Origin: JBGSUZ01 sp963677505
Lineage (GTDB): Bacteria > Bacillota > Clostridia > Peptostreptococcales > Acidaminobacteraceae
Assembly (NCBI GenBank): GCA_963677505.2
Contig: CAXXWB010000036.1
Location: 50,401-114,400 of the forward strand
Direction: 5' to 3'
Length of the DNA: 64,000 nt
Of this stretch, positions 17,319 to 25,865 are shown one piece after another. The notes under the pieces are model-generated. The model was not told where the DNA came from, ran no database searches, and worked only from the letters and a program-made list of their open reading frames with translations. Each line of letters starts with the position of its first letter. Positions within the stretch are counted from its first letter, which is position 1. The position numbers and the translations under genes are program-made.

Positions 17319-20063
17319 ATGTTTCACAGTTTAGCCACCGATCCTCAGGGTATATATTACGACTTAATTCATCAATATAAAAAATTCTTTTTCGACCCAA
17401 ACTATGGTCTTTTAATCGTCCATCGAGATTACATTATCAACGCAAACCCAACCATGCTAAAAATGTTAGAATGTACTTCTCCTAAACCCCTATTGGGAAG
17501 CAATGTCTTTAACTTCCTCGACACCCCTATTGAAAAGCATATGGTTTCACATACCTGTCGCTGGGAGACGCTTTTAGGTAGTACAAAGACTCTCGGTACG
17601 CTGTCTATTGAATTTAATATGAACGAGGACACCTTCACCGCCTACCTTATTGCCGAAAAAAATACAGGTATGGTCTATCTAGAAGCAATCGCAAAACAAC
17701 TTTCTCTGATTTTTCAGGAAAAGTACCGCCCCGTTCTCATATTTGACTCAGCAGATCCACATTCTCAAACTTTATTGGCTGAAAATCCTGCTGCCAGCCA
17801 CTTTTTTGACCTTGCCAATGAGAAGGATTTTCGACTTGCAAAGGTAATTCACGAAAAGGATCATTCGGGTTACCTTTCCTATGCAGCTTCAATTCAGGAG
17901 CATGGCTCGTCTCAATATCCATTTCAATTAAAGCGGGGTCAACATTACTCTCACGGTGTAATGATTCAAAACTATGCCCTGACCGATGAACCCAATTCAA
18001 AAATTCTATGTCTTTTTAGAGATAATCTTTATCACTATGCATTGGACGAGAAAACACAATTTAATTATAAGCGATTGCAAGATTATTTCAGCGTCACCCC
18101 TCATGCCATGGCCATTGTAGACAAAAACATGGTTATACGAGAGGTCAACTTAGGTTTTATGCATCAGTTTAAATACGCTGATGAAGCAGTCGTTGGAGAA
18201 ACTATTTGTTCTCTAATAACCAGCCATTGCAAAGATAAATGCCTTCACTCGGAAAGCACTGAAAAAATTTACGACTTTGCTGACCGCTATGGCAATATAA
18301 GTTCTATGCGTGTTCATGACATCCCTCTATTTTTAGAAGATGAATATATCGGCAATTACCTTCTCTTTTCAGAAGCCTATTTGCCAATACCGCTGGACAT
18401 TAAACAATTAAAAGACGACCTTTTCAACTTGTCTCCAGAACAGGTTATCTTGCTCAACGAAAAATTTGAGTTGGTCTGGAGCAACATTAATTATACTGAT
18501 TATTCTAGGTTATTTAGCAGCCCCGATCAGGCAAAGGACATTAATTCTTACTTGTCCAAGTCCTCAATCCCCACTCTTACAGATATGGTAGCGGCTCTGC
18601 AAAGAGGCGCTGTAGAGAAATCTGCTCAATTATGGCTTTACGCTCCAGATGGACGCAAGCGACTTTGCAATGTAACACTTTCAAAGTTAGAAGTGACTGT
18701 TGGAGAACAATTATATGTGGCCATCATAAATCACTGTCAAAAAAGCAGTGAAGCGAATACGTTATTAACATTTTTAGCTTATCAGGAGCCTACTCTGAAT
18801 TTGCCAAATCACATTTATACAGAATATCGTTTAGAAAACCTTCTCAACAATGTAGAGGTAACGCAGCACCGATTCACTATTCTTGGCGTTCGCTTGTTCC
18901 AAAGTAACAGCGATTATCCAGAACACCTTAGACACGAAGTCTATCAAACAGCCGCACTTAGTCTTTCGTCTATTTTCGATAAGGATATTCAAATCAGCCT
19001 GACGGATAATAATGAACTATTGTTAATTCACAAAGGGATTCGAAGTAAGCGCAATGCTATGCGCACTTTGCTACTGATTCAAAAAGAACTTGTCTTGTCA
19101 TTGGAAAGTCACGGGATTGACGTGATTAATTCCTGTAGCCTTGCCTATGCACAGCACCCTCAAGATGGGAAGACAACAGAACAACTTTTGAATCACTTGG
19201 CACAGTCCTTTGAAAGTAAAGGTGCCTCTGGAAATGAGCTCCAACAGTATGAAGCGCAATTAAGATCTCCTGTGAAACGAGAAGGCATGGTCCTAAAATA
19301 TTTGAGAGAAGGCCTACACAAAGGAGAATTCTATATTGTTTATCAACCTCTTATCGACTTAAAGACTAAGAAGGTTGTCGGTATAGAAACCTTACTCCGG
19401 TGGAAAAATGAAAGTATTGGCAACCCTATGCCTGAAGAATTTATTCCCCTTGCTGAAAAAAGTGATGCCATTGTAAAGCTTGGCTATTTTGTCATCGGCG
19501 AAACCGTAAGAAAGCTGTACAAACTCAGAAGCAAAGGCTATAACTTAACCAGTTCCATCAACATTAGCATTAAGCAGCTTGAGGCATCTGACTTTACGGA
19601 ACAAATTATACGGGTTTTGACCGATTACGATTTGCCCGCTTCAGCGATTCAATTTGAAATTACAGAATCCATCAGTTCCTCCAGTCACTCTAATGTCATG
19701 TCCAATATTCTGGCTTTGTCTCAATATGGCATTGTATTTAATATCGATGACTTTGGTACTGGTTATTCTTCCTTAAAACAGTTGCAATCCCTTAAGGTTA
19801 AAGGTCTGAAGATTGATAAATCATTGATTCAAGACATTGCTGAAAACCCTGAAAGTGAAATGTTGGTTAAGGCGCTTTCCGCCATGGCTAAAAACATCGG
19901 CCTTAAGCTCATTGCCGAAGGGGTAGAAAACAAAGAACAGTTAGAACTCCTTGAATCTATCGGTTTTGAAGAGGCGCAAGGTTTCTTGTTCAGTGTTCCT
20001 TTAGGCGATCAAGATTTGGATCAGTTCATGAGCGAGAACGATTCTCAATTGTTCTCACAATGA
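17319..20063 (+). CDS. PAS-degenerate GGDEF-EAL phosphodiesterase
   Basis: A 914-residue soluble protein. The first 500 residues contain several PAS-like regions (for example YFSVTPHAMAIVDKNMVI at about 250). Residues about 490-640 resemble a GGDEF domain whose active site is lost (LTDNNELLL in its place). The C-terminal EAL domain (about 655-905) keeps the catalytic residues: IETLLRW (the EAL motif as ETL), FEITES, IDDFGTGYSSL, KIDKS and EGVEN. It probably hydrolyses c-di-GMP under PAS control. No membrane segments. RBS TGGAGGG. Confidence 0.9.
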   Translation: MFHSLATDPQGIYYDLIHQYKKFFFDPNYGLLIVHRDYIINANPTMLKMLECTSPKPLLGSNVFNFLDTPIEKHMVSHTCRWETLLGSTKTLGTLSIEFNMNEDTFTAYLIAEKNTGMVYLEAIAKQLSLIFQEKYRPVLIFDSADPHSQTLLAENPAASHFFDLANEKDFRLAKVIHEKDHSGYLSYAASIQEHGSSQYPFQLKRGQHYSHGVMIQNYALTDEPNSKILCLFRDNLYHYALDEKTQFNYKRLQDYFSVTPHAMAIVDKNMVIREVNLGFMHQFKYADEAVVGETICSLITSHCKDKCLHSESTEKIYDFADRYGNISSMRVHDIPLFLEDEYIGNYLLFSEAYLPIPLDIKQLKDDLFNLSPEQVILLNEKFELVWSNINYTDYSRLFSSPDQAKDINSYLSKSSIPTLTDMVAALQRGAVEKSAQLWLYAPDGRKRLCNVTLSKLEVTVGEQLYVAIINHCQKSSEANTLLTFLAYQEPTLNLPNHIYTEYRLENLLNNVEVTQHRFTILGVRLFQSNSDYPEHLRHEVYQTAALSLSSIFDKDIQISLTDNNELLLIHKGIRSKRNAMRTLLLIQKELVLSLESHGIDVINSCSLAYAQHPQDGKTTEQLLNHLAQSFESKGASGNELQQYEAQLRSPVKREGMVLKYLREGLHKGEFYIVYQPLIDLKTKKVVGIETLLRWKNESIGNPMPEEFIPLAEKSDAIVKLGYFVIGETVRKLYKLRSKGYNLTSSINISIKQLEASDFTEQIIRVLTDYDLPASAIQFEITESISSSSHSNVMSNILALSQYGIVFNIDDFGTGYSSLKQLQSLKVKGLKIDKSLIQDIAENPESEMLVKALSAMAKNIGLKLIAEGVENKEQLELLESIGFEEAQGFLFSVPLGDQDLDQFMSENDSQLFSQ

Positions 20064-20082
20064 AATGATTACAAATAAGTAT

Positions 20083-20110
20083 TGACTTTTCATTTGCTTT
20101 TTATTATTAT
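20083..20110 (+). promoter_or_regulatory. Putative sigma-A promoter of rubrerythrin gene
   Basis: TTGACT (20083-20088), a 16-base spacer and TATTAT (20105-20110), about 50 bases before the rubrerythrin ATG. Judged by eye only. Confidence 0.5.
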
Positions 20111-20161
20111 AGTCCTTGAGATTAAAACAAATATGTAGTTATACCAAATCGGAGGGTACTT

Positions 20162-20710
20162 ATGAAAAAATATGTTTGCATGATTTGCGGTTACACACAC
20201 GAAGGCGACGAAGCACCAGATTTCTGCCCACAATGTAAAGCACCTAAAGAAAAATTCATTCTTAACGATTCTACTAAAAGAGTTTGGGCGGACCAGCACT
20301 TTGTAGGCGGCGCTAAAGGCGTTGATCCTGAAATCCTCGAAGGTCTTCGTCAAAACTTTATGGGTGAGTGTACAGAAGTCGGTATGTACTTAGCTATGAG
20401 CCGTCAAGCGGACCGTGAAGGTTACCCTGAAGTTGCCGAAGCATACAAACGTATTGCTTTTGAAGAGGCAGAACACGCTGCTAAATTTGCAGAACTTCTC
20501 GGTGAAGTGCTTACAGATTCAACAGAAAAAAACCTTTCTATGAGAGCTGACGCTGAACAAGGCGCAACAATGGGTAAACTTGACCTTGCTAAAAAAGCTA
20601 AAGCCCTTAACTTAGACGCTATTCACGATACAGTTCATGAAATGTGTAAAGATGAAGCGAGACATGGTAGTGCTTTTGAAGGTTTGTTGAATAGATATTT
20701 TGGTAAGTAG
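20162..20710 (+). CDS. Rubrerythrin with N-terminal rubredoxin (reverse rubrerythrin)
   Basis: A 182-residue peroxide-scavenging protein. The rubredoxin-like iron site is first (CMICGYTHEG...CPQCKAP), followed by the ferritin-like di-iron domain with FMGECTEVGMY, FEEAEHAAKFAELLGE and CKDEARHGSAFEGLL. This domain order is that of reverse rubrerythrins, which reduce hydrogen peroxide in anaerobes such as Clostridium acetobutylicum. Codon use is strongly biased, suggesting high expression. The last 60 bases are repeated near 23.75 kb. Confidence 0.95.
   Translation: MKKYVCMICGYTHEGDEAPDFCPQCKAPKEKFILNDSTKRVWADQHFVGGAKGVDPEILEGLRQNFMGECTEVGMYLAMSRQADREGYPEVAEAYKRIAFEEAEHAAKFAELLGEVLTDSTEKNLSMRADAEQGATMGKLDLAKKAKALNLDAIHDTVHEMCKDEARHGSAFEGLLNRYFGK
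20651..20710 (+). repeat. 3' end of rubrerythrin gene, left copy of a 60-bp direct repeat
   Basis: The last 20 codons match 23732-23791. Two blocks are identical (25 and 21 bases); the few differences are mostly synonymous (GGT-TTG-TTG against GGC-TTA-CTC). This looks like the left junction of an insert that supplies a replacement 3' end, as integrative elements entering gene ends often do. Confidence 0.7.
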
Positions 20711-20730
20711 CAGAACTAAATAGAACTTTT

Positions 20731-20777
20731 AAGAACTAACGCAAGCCGTTGCAACTTGAACGTCTTCGTTAGTTCTT
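20731..20777 (+). terminator. Terminator after rubrerythrin
   Basis: AAGAACTAACG (20731-20741) pairs with CGTTAGTTCTT (20767-20777), followed by T5. The loop is long (25 bases). Confidence 0.65.
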
Positions 20778-20909
20778 TTTATTTGCACACGAAACTAAAA
20801 GTTTTATGAAGTTCTGGTGATTTTTTTAGAGTTCGTTAGTTACAATTCAATTCCGTGGGCATTTCAGTAGTTTTCATCACTTTAGACTGCCCACGCCCAC
20901 ACAATTTGA

Positions 20910-21110
20910 TTATAAAGAACTATATAGACAGTATTTTTCATAATAAAAAGCCCCTAGAAGTTTAATTATCCTGGGCTTTAAGTTCCCATTTTTAACGTGA
21001 TAATCAATTCCCTGCCTCGATATACCTAGTAATTCAACGGCATCTCCTGTACAAATAAGATTTTCCTTTAAATATTTCTCAAATTCTTCTTGATCTTTAA
21101 ACGTTAACAT
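20910..21110 (-). CDS. Small helix-turn-helix protein
   Basis: A 66-residue protein with a central motif DAVELLGISRQGIDYHVKNGNL typical of excisionase or MerR-like helix-turn-helix domains that read ...GISRQ..Y.V..G.L. Its ATG directly follows the stop of the 54-residue membrane protein gene, with AGGTGAG as ribosome site. It may be a regulator or recombination directionality factor of the island (inference). Confidence 0.65.
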   Translation of the reverse strand: MLTFKDQEEFEKYLKENLICTGDAVELLGISRQGIDYHVKNGNLKPRIIKLLGAFYYEKYCLYSSL

Positions 21111-21275
21111 TTACTCACCTTTCCTTAAAAGTTTCACAATAATCACGATAAGCATGACCACCGTCGTTACTCTTGCAATAATCGAAAGTAAATCGACAGA
21201 TCTATTTGAAAATCCGATCAAATACAATGTGCCTACAACAAGGGCTAATTTTTCTACATGAGTTAATCTATTCAT
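21111..21275 (-). CDS. Small membrane protein
   Basis: A 54-residue protein starting MNRLTHVEKLAL and ending KLLRKGE, with two hydrophobic stretches (about 9-22 and 29-49). The stop touches the start of the HTH gene, so they are co-transcribed. Its own ribosome site is weak; TATAAC about 15 bases before the ATG could be a -10 element. Function unknown; size and topology would fit a small holin-like or toxin peptide. Confidence 0.5.
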   Translation of the reverse strand: MNRLTHVEKLALVVGTLYLIGFSNRSVDLLSIIARVTTVVMLIVIIVKLLRKGE

Positions 21276-21439
21276 ATTTTAGTGACCGTGTTATAATTCG
21301 TTTAAGGATAAGGGAGATTTCTCTCCCTCATTCCCTAGCGCTTTTTTCCTTCGGATGGTTGGGCGCTTTTTTGGGATTTTAGAGTTTCATTAATCACCAG
21401 CAGATTTACTAGTATTACAATTATTGACATTACATTTTT

Positions 21440-21472
21440 AAAAAAAGCCTCCAGAGTAATCTGAAGGCTTCA
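21440..21472 (-). terminator. Terminator after the toxin-like operon
   Basis: AGCCTcCAGA pairs with TCTGaAGGCT (21446-21469), followed leftwards by T7. It lies about 95 bases past the stop of the 184-residue gene. The space between 21276 and 21564 otherwise holds only a small GGGAGA/TCTCCC palindrome and no convincing gene. Confidence 0.7.
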
Positions 21473-21564
21473 TTAGTTTACTATTCAATTTTAAACACTC
21501 TTCAATCTTTGTGAATGATCTGGGTGATAAAACCCTTAATAGAGATAAGCGCCACTACTTAAAA

Positions 21565-22119
21565 CTACAATCCTAACTGAGCAATTAGTGATACATCCAG
21601 CCTATCATTTTCGATGTAACGCCATGTCCCAAAATTATCAAGACGTTCAACAATCTCTTTAGCATCAGAACTGACTTTTAGTAGTTCAGCATGGGACACA
21701 CTCGTCACAACGATACTTTCCTTTGTAAAGAAACAAATATCTTCTAAATCTTGTACGGATTCTACCAAATTACCATTTTTATCCTCATTTAAAAATACAT
21801 CAGCAAAGTACTTTAATAAAATTACTTTAGATTCAGTTGTAGCCTTATAAATTTGAATTTCAATTTTATTTCTACCAGATGAAGGTGCTGATGAAAAATC
21901 ATATCCAAACCATTTTTGTGTTACAAACTGCTTTATAAGGAAGGGCTGGAGATCATTTCTCGCATCACTTTCAATACTAGTTGCCCATTCTGCAGTTTTT
22001 AGTGAAAAATAATCAGCTTGACTGAAACACAGTTCAAGAAAATGATGGAATTCTTCACCACATATAGTTTGAGGGGTGTCAGTAGAAATCACCTCGTTCC
22101 AAGTGATAAAAGTGTACAT
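21565..22119 (-). CDS. Hypothetical protein, candidate immunity partner
   Basis: A 184-residue acidic soluble protein with no signal peptide (start MYTFITWNEVISTD, RBS GGGAGG). It lies 27 bases after the secreted toxin-like gene and reads in the same direction. I recognise no family. A cytoplasmic partner directly following a secreted effector is the usual layout of toxin-immunity pairs, so that role is inferred from position only. Confidence 0.55.
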   Translation of the reverse strand: MYTFITWNEVISTDTPQTICGEEFHHFLELCFSQADYFSLKTAEWATSIESDARNDLQPFLIKQFVTQKWFGYDFSSAPSSGRNKIEIQIYKATTESKVILLKYFADVFLNEDKNGNLVESVQDLEDICFFTKESIVVTSVSHAELLKVSSDAKEIVERLDNFGTWRYIENDRLDVSLIAQLGL

Positions 22120-22146
22120 ATGAACCTCCCTATTACAAATAAAAAA

Positions 22147-23079
22147 TTATAAGTACCAACAGTGGAACTTTCTAAAATTAGGATGATGGTAGTGATAGAA
22201 GTATCCCTCTGAAGAACCATGAGAAGTGTCCGAAATAGCATTATCACCGCCACATAATCCTCTTGCATAAGATCCCGAAGTAGCCCATACTCCAAACTGG
22301 GAATTGTTCAATACACAAATAGCTTTTGCAGCATAAGAGTCCATTCCATGTACAGTATCAACATATACACTTCCATTATACAGTAACGCTGGATAGTACT
22401 TGTGTAATCTTTTTTGATTTTCAGTTAGTTGATCAGCACGTGTTTTACATTGATATTGTACACCACTCACTGTAACAGTTTGACCAGATATAGATACCGA
22501 TTTCAGTGAGTTTACGCAATCTCTATATATTTCGTCCAAACCTTGTTTAATTTGAGCTGATGCTACTTTGAAAGCAATAGAAAATGCATGTGAAATCCCT
22601 GCATATTTATTAATAAATTCTGGTGCATTAGCTACGATAACTACAGCGCCTAGACCACCTACAACTAAACCAGCTGCATCTCCAAACGGAAGCGGACCAT
22701 CCACTCCTGCAGCAACAAGGGCCGCGCCTTCAGCCATTAGGGCATAGTAGAGGGCAGTGCTTAGTGCCAATGTATTTAATTCAGCTGTTAGAATGTCTAG
22801 TGCATTTTGACTACTTTTTGTAGCAGCAAGCGTTTTAACGCTACTTGAATTAAGTACTCCGACATTATAATTCACCGGCTCCACATTACCAACGTATTTC
22901 TTATGAACTTTTGATAACTTCGGGTCCTTTGCAATTTGTGCATTAAATATAGCTTTTGCTTCATCACTAAGCGAGCTATACATTCCTTGAATCAACTGCT
23001 TTTCATCCATAGAATTGGGAGCCGTTGCGTTACCTGCAAATGACAGTGTGTTAGTTAATAATATTGTTAACATAAGCAT
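22147..23079 (-). CDS. Secreted toxin-like protein with frameshifted signal peptide
   Basis: 310 residues from the internal ATG at 23079. An excellent ribosome site (AAAGGAG) stands before an ATG at 23102, but an A7 run (23091-23097) puts it out of frame; with A8 it would read MSKKILSLMLMLTIL..., a normal signal peptide. A small-residue, Gly/Ala-rich segment (about 105-150) precedes a C-terminal domain with paired Cys and a His cluster, YFYHYHH...FHCWY. This tail recalls secreted bacterial toxin domains, but I cannot name the family. The run could be an error or a phase-variable switch. Confidence 0.6.
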   Translation of the reverse strand: MLMLTILLTNTLSFAGNATAPNSMDEKQLIQGMYSSLSDEAKAIFNAQIAKDPKLSKVHKKYVGNVEPVNYNVGVLNSSSVKTLAATKSSQNALDILTAELNTLALSTALYYALMAEGAALVAAGVDGPLPFGDAAGLVVGGLGAVVIVANAPEFINKYAGISHAFSIAFKVASAQIKQGLDEIYRDCVNSLKSVSISGQTVTVSGVQYQCKTRADQLTENQKRLHKYYPALLYNGSVYVDTVHGMDSYAAKAICVLNNSQFGVWATSGSYARGLCGGDNAISDTSHGSSEGYFYHYHHPNFRKFHCWYL

Positions 23080-23102
23080 CAGGCTAAGTATTTTTTTGAC
23101 AT

Positions 23103-23443
23103 TCTTAATTCTCCTTTTCTATAGTTAATTAATTATCCAAAGACTACCGTAAAGACTGCTTATAGTTCAATAAAGTATGAGTGCATCACTTAGTCGAACA
23201 CTCAATTGTAATAAATATATATCATTTCCTTAAAATTACTATTTTGCAAACGTTTGCATTTGCAAAATAGCATGCATTTACAAGACCCATTTACAAGACT
23301 GTCAATAAATATGTGCATAAACTACATTTAAGTGCATTAATATTCTTATATATATTAAGCTTCTATAATTAAACAAAAGAACTTAGAGTTAATCAAATAA
23401 ATTACAGAGCTTTCATAAAACATTATGAAAGCTCTGTAATTTA
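23103..23443. other. AT-rich intergenic stretch without gene
   Basis: Very AT-rich space upstream of the toxin-like gene; holds its promoter presumably. It contains a short palindrome of TTTTGCAAACG...TTTGCAAAATAG type near 23250-23270 and the long palindrome listed separately. I see no coding region. Confidence 0.5.
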
Positions 23444-23444
23444 T
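23397..23444. repeat. Perfect 22-bp inverted repeat
   Basis: Arms 23397-23418 and 23423-23444 are perfectly complementary around a 4-base loop (AACA). It abuts the stop codon of the 34-residue zinc-ribbon gene. It could act as a terminator, though the T-run after it is short. Confidence 0.85.
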
Positions 23445-23548
23445 TATTCAATTTCTTTAATATCCTTCACACAGTCCTTACAAATTCCTGATCCTTTTAC
23501 TACTGTTACAGTCTCTGCATTACCACAGAACACACACTTAGCTGACAT
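23444..23548 (-). CDS. Tiny zinc-ribbon-like protein
   Basis: A 34-residue protein (starts MSAKCVFCGNAE) with two CxxC pairs, CVFC and CKDC, spaced as in a zinc knuckle. A perfect ribosome site GGAGGTGAG precedes the ATG and the frame ends in two stops, TAA TAA. Function unknown; similar mini zinc ribbons are common in Clostridia. Confidence 0.7.
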   Translation of the reverse strand: MSAKCVFCGNAETVTVVKGSGICKDCVKDIKEIE

Positions 23549-23731
23549 ATTCTCACCTCCTATCTAATTACAATAAGTGTCTACCTTAATAACGTTATTA
23601 GAATCAGTTGCCAAAATTTAAGATGCTTACTCTTGCCCACAAACAGCATTCTCGTGGGCAAGATGTGGGATTAAATGTTTTCCAGCACGCAAATACGTTG
23701 TTAACACTGCGTCAGAGAACTTAGTCTCGTG

Positions 23732-23791
23732 ACGACGCGAGACATGGTAGTGCTTTTGAAGGCTTACTCAATAGATATTTTGGTAAGTAGT
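23732..23791 (+). pseudogene. Rubrerythrin 3'-end remnant (right copy of direct repeat)
   Basis: Encodes DDARHGSAFEGLLNRYFGK and a stop in frame, equal to the last residues of the intact gene, with synonymous changes. Nothing of the upstream gene remains. It marks the right edge of the candidate island or is what is left of a second rubrerythrin gene. Confidence 0.75.
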
Positions 23792-23811
23792 CCTTAAATG
23801 GATTTTAATAA

Positions 23812-23863
23812 AAAAGGAGCTGTTACAAATCTAGACTAATCTAGAGGAGTAACAGCTCCTTTT
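23812..23863 (+). terminator. Strong terminator after the rubrerythrin remnant
   Basis: AAAAGGAGCTGTTAC (23812-23826) pairs with GTAACAGCTCCTTTT (23849-23863), 15 bp. It sits where the terminator of the original rubrerythrin gene would be, which supports the remnant being the old 3' end. Confidence 0.8.
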
Positions 23864-23964
23864 ATTTATAATTCTAGGACTATTTTCATTTAGGTTTCAT
23901 TTAGATTTATTTAGGGTATGATGCCACTATTGAAATAAACAAAAAGAATACAGGAGGAGAAAAC

Positions 23965-25275
23965 ATGAAAAAAGCGCTTAAAGCAACAACATTAACCTGT
24001 CTTTTGCTCACATTTTTTTTGGCAATAGGTACTTTCGCAGCAACTCCTGCCATTAATCAGGCTCCAAATCCACTTTGGAAGGCAGGAACTACCCGCAACA
24101 AAATTGTTTGCATCAGCGACCTTCATCTTGGCGTAAACGACAAAATTTCTCAGGATACAGTAAACCGACCTTATCTTATTGACTTCATAAATCGAATTGG
24201 ACAAACGAAAGACATACGAGAGCTTGTTATTACTGGCGATTTTCTTGACGAGTGGATATTGCCTTTAAACTATCCTGTTGCCACCAGTTCACAAGCGTAT
24301 TATCAGCAATGTATCACCAACAATCAAAGTGTAATAGATGCGTTAAACGGTTTATCCAATAAAGGTGTCAAACTTGTATATGTTTTCGGAAACCACGACA
24401 TGACGCTTGTTGCCAACACTTTGAAACAGGCTATACCAAAAATTACATTTGTTGGCGACAACGGCATGGGTGTCTACATAACAGGCGACCGCAAAGAAAT
24501 AGCCATAGAACACGGTCACCGCTATGATGTTTACTCAGCTCCTGATACAGTTGATAACAGAGATGTATCAAGCAGCAGTATTTTACCACCTGGATATTTT
24601 TACGCTCGTTTAGGTACAAGTTGGTTCTTACAAGGTACGCCAACTATTAACAAAATGATTCCCGAGCTTACTACAGCTCCTAGCGCGACCAATACGGACC
24701 AATATGGCGCATATTTATACAGTGTATTTTGGAATAATAACATGAACACATTTACAAATATTGAACGATTTGACGACAAGGTATTTTACCTTAACAATTA
24801 TGGCTTTAATGCCAAGTTATCAGAGGCAGATATTTTACCTGTACTCCAATCTGATGGCACTATTAATGCACCAACACTTTTCAAAAATTTCCAAAGATCT
24901 TGGGAACAAATACAAACAAATAATGGCGTGAGAGTACCTACTACCTTTATTCAAGTAGCCTCAGCAGCACTAAATGGCACTACTGCCTCTACTCAATATT
25001 TTCCAAAACAAGAATCCATTCAATACGATGGTCAAGGTATTGAGACAGTCGTTTTTGGTCACACACACGTTCCACTCGTTGAAAAATTTAAAAACGGTAT
25101 AACTGTTTTAAATGATGGCTCTTGGGTTGATACTCGCACTGGAAATACTAACTTAACAAGAACTTTTGTTGTTATTACAACAGGTAAAAAGGATAGTTGC
25201 ACTTTATACCAATACCAAAAAGACGCATCCCTTACCAATGTAACGAAACAACTTACGATGCCAGCTGATAACTAA
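23965..25275 (+). CDS. Secreted metallophosphoesterase
   Basis: A 436-residue exported protein with signal peptide (residues 1-25, ending TFA). Calcineurin-like motifs are all present: ISDLHLG (about 53), GDFLDEW (about 91), FGNHDMT (about 142), EHGHRYD (about 188) and VFGHTHVP (about 364). The fold hydrolyses phosphomonoesters or diesters with two metal ions. RBS GGAGGAG. It lies alone between two terminators, just right of the first island. Confidence 0.92.
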   Translation: MKKALKATTLTCLLLTFFLAIGTFAATPAINQAPNPLWKAGTTRNKIVCISDLHLGVNDKISQDTVNRPYLIDFINRIGQTKDIRELVITGDFLDEWILPLNYPVATSSQAYYQQCITNNQSVIDALNGLSNKGVKLVYVFGNHDMTLVANTLKQAIPKITFVGDNGMGVYITGDRKEIAIEHGHRYDVYSAPDTVDNRDVSSSSILPPGYFYARLGTSWFLQGTPTINKMIPELTTAPSATNTDQYGAYLYSVFWNNNMNTFTNIERFDDKVFYLNNYGFNAKLSEADILPVLQSDGTINAPTLFKNFQRSWEQIQTNNGVRVPTTFIQVASAALNGTTASTQYFPKQESIQYDGQGIETVVFGHTHVPLVEKFKNGITVLNDGSWVDTRTGNTNLTRTFVVITTGKKDSCTLYQYQKDASLTNVTKQLTMPADN

Positions 25276-25361
25276 CATCAAGTGATGCTTATAACCCAAC
25301 TATTATAATAGGGTAATTTAGGCATGACGATAGTCGGTGTTGATTTTAATGATTTTAATAA

Positions 25362-25399
25362 AAAAGGGGATATGTAGGCAAAACTACATATCCCCTTTT
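25362..25399. terminator. Bidirectional terminator
   Basis: AAAAGGGGATATGTAG (25362-25377) and CTACATATCCCCTTTT (25384-25399) form a perfect 16-bp stem with A- and T-runs on each side. It ends both the metallophosphoesterase gene and the leftward gene at 25416. Confidence 0.85.
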
Positions 25400-25415
25400 T
25401 ACATTTTTGGAAATT

Positions 25416-25865
25416 TTACAAAGACTTATAAGTTCCGACTTCACTTTCCGTACGAGAACTTCTATGAAAAGTAAGTGCCTCAATTAAATCAAGTTCATCA
25501 ACTGCATTATCCTTCCGTTTGATATAAATATAGCGATCAATGGTCGCATCCGCCGTCTCATTTGTCACACAGGTTAGTCGGCAATAATCAGCGTCTAGTT
25601 TATTTGAACTGTTGTAAACAAACCCCCTTTTGAAATTACTCCTCTGACCAGAAATTTCTAAATACCCAAATGCAATTGCATTGTCTCCTCCCATAGGGAT
25701 AACCGTGGCATTGATTCTGAGTATTGGTGGTAACTGTCTGTTCTGAACATTCTGAGTGGTTAGATTAAAGCTATTGTCAATTGTAATTTGATTGCTATAT
25801 CCATGAATAAATGCGATATTAATAATGAGAACACTTGAAATGATTATCATTTTATTTTTTGACAT
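25416..25865 (-). CDS. Hypothetical secreted protein
   Basis: About 149 residues, start MSKNKMIIISSVLIINIAF chosen because AGGTGATGA lies 6 bases before it (alternatives 25871 and 25874). A hydrophobic N-terminal segment is followed by a soluble beta-like domain with two Cys close together (DYCRLTCVTNE). No family recognised. It is outside both candidate islands but of the same style as their secreted cargo. Confidence 0.6.
   Translation of the reverse strand: MSKNKMIIISSVLIINIAFIHGYSNQITIDNSFNLTTQNVQNRQLPPILRINATVIPMGGDNAIAFGYLEISGQRSNFKRGFVYNSSNKLDADYCRLTCVTNETADATIDRYIYIKRKDNAVDELDLIEALTFHRSSRTESEVGTYKSL

Larger units (their letters stand above)
20711..23791. mobile_element. Candidate small genomic island at the rubrerythrin 3' end
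   Basis: About 3.1 kb bounded by two copies of the rubrerythrin 3' end. It carries a small HTH protein, a 54-residue membrane protein, a 184-residue protein and a secreted toxin-like protein, all leftward and convergent with rubrerythrin, plus a 34-residue zinc-ribbon protein. GTGGGC/GCCCAC hairpins lie near both ends (20855-20894 and 23631-23663). No integrase or transposase is present. An alternative is the remnant of a second rubrerythrin gene lost by deletion. Confidence 0.5.

Noticed and set aside
21335..21430. 31-codon leftward ORF with hydrophobic start inside the first insert
   Set aside because: No ribosome site and very short; not listed as a gene.
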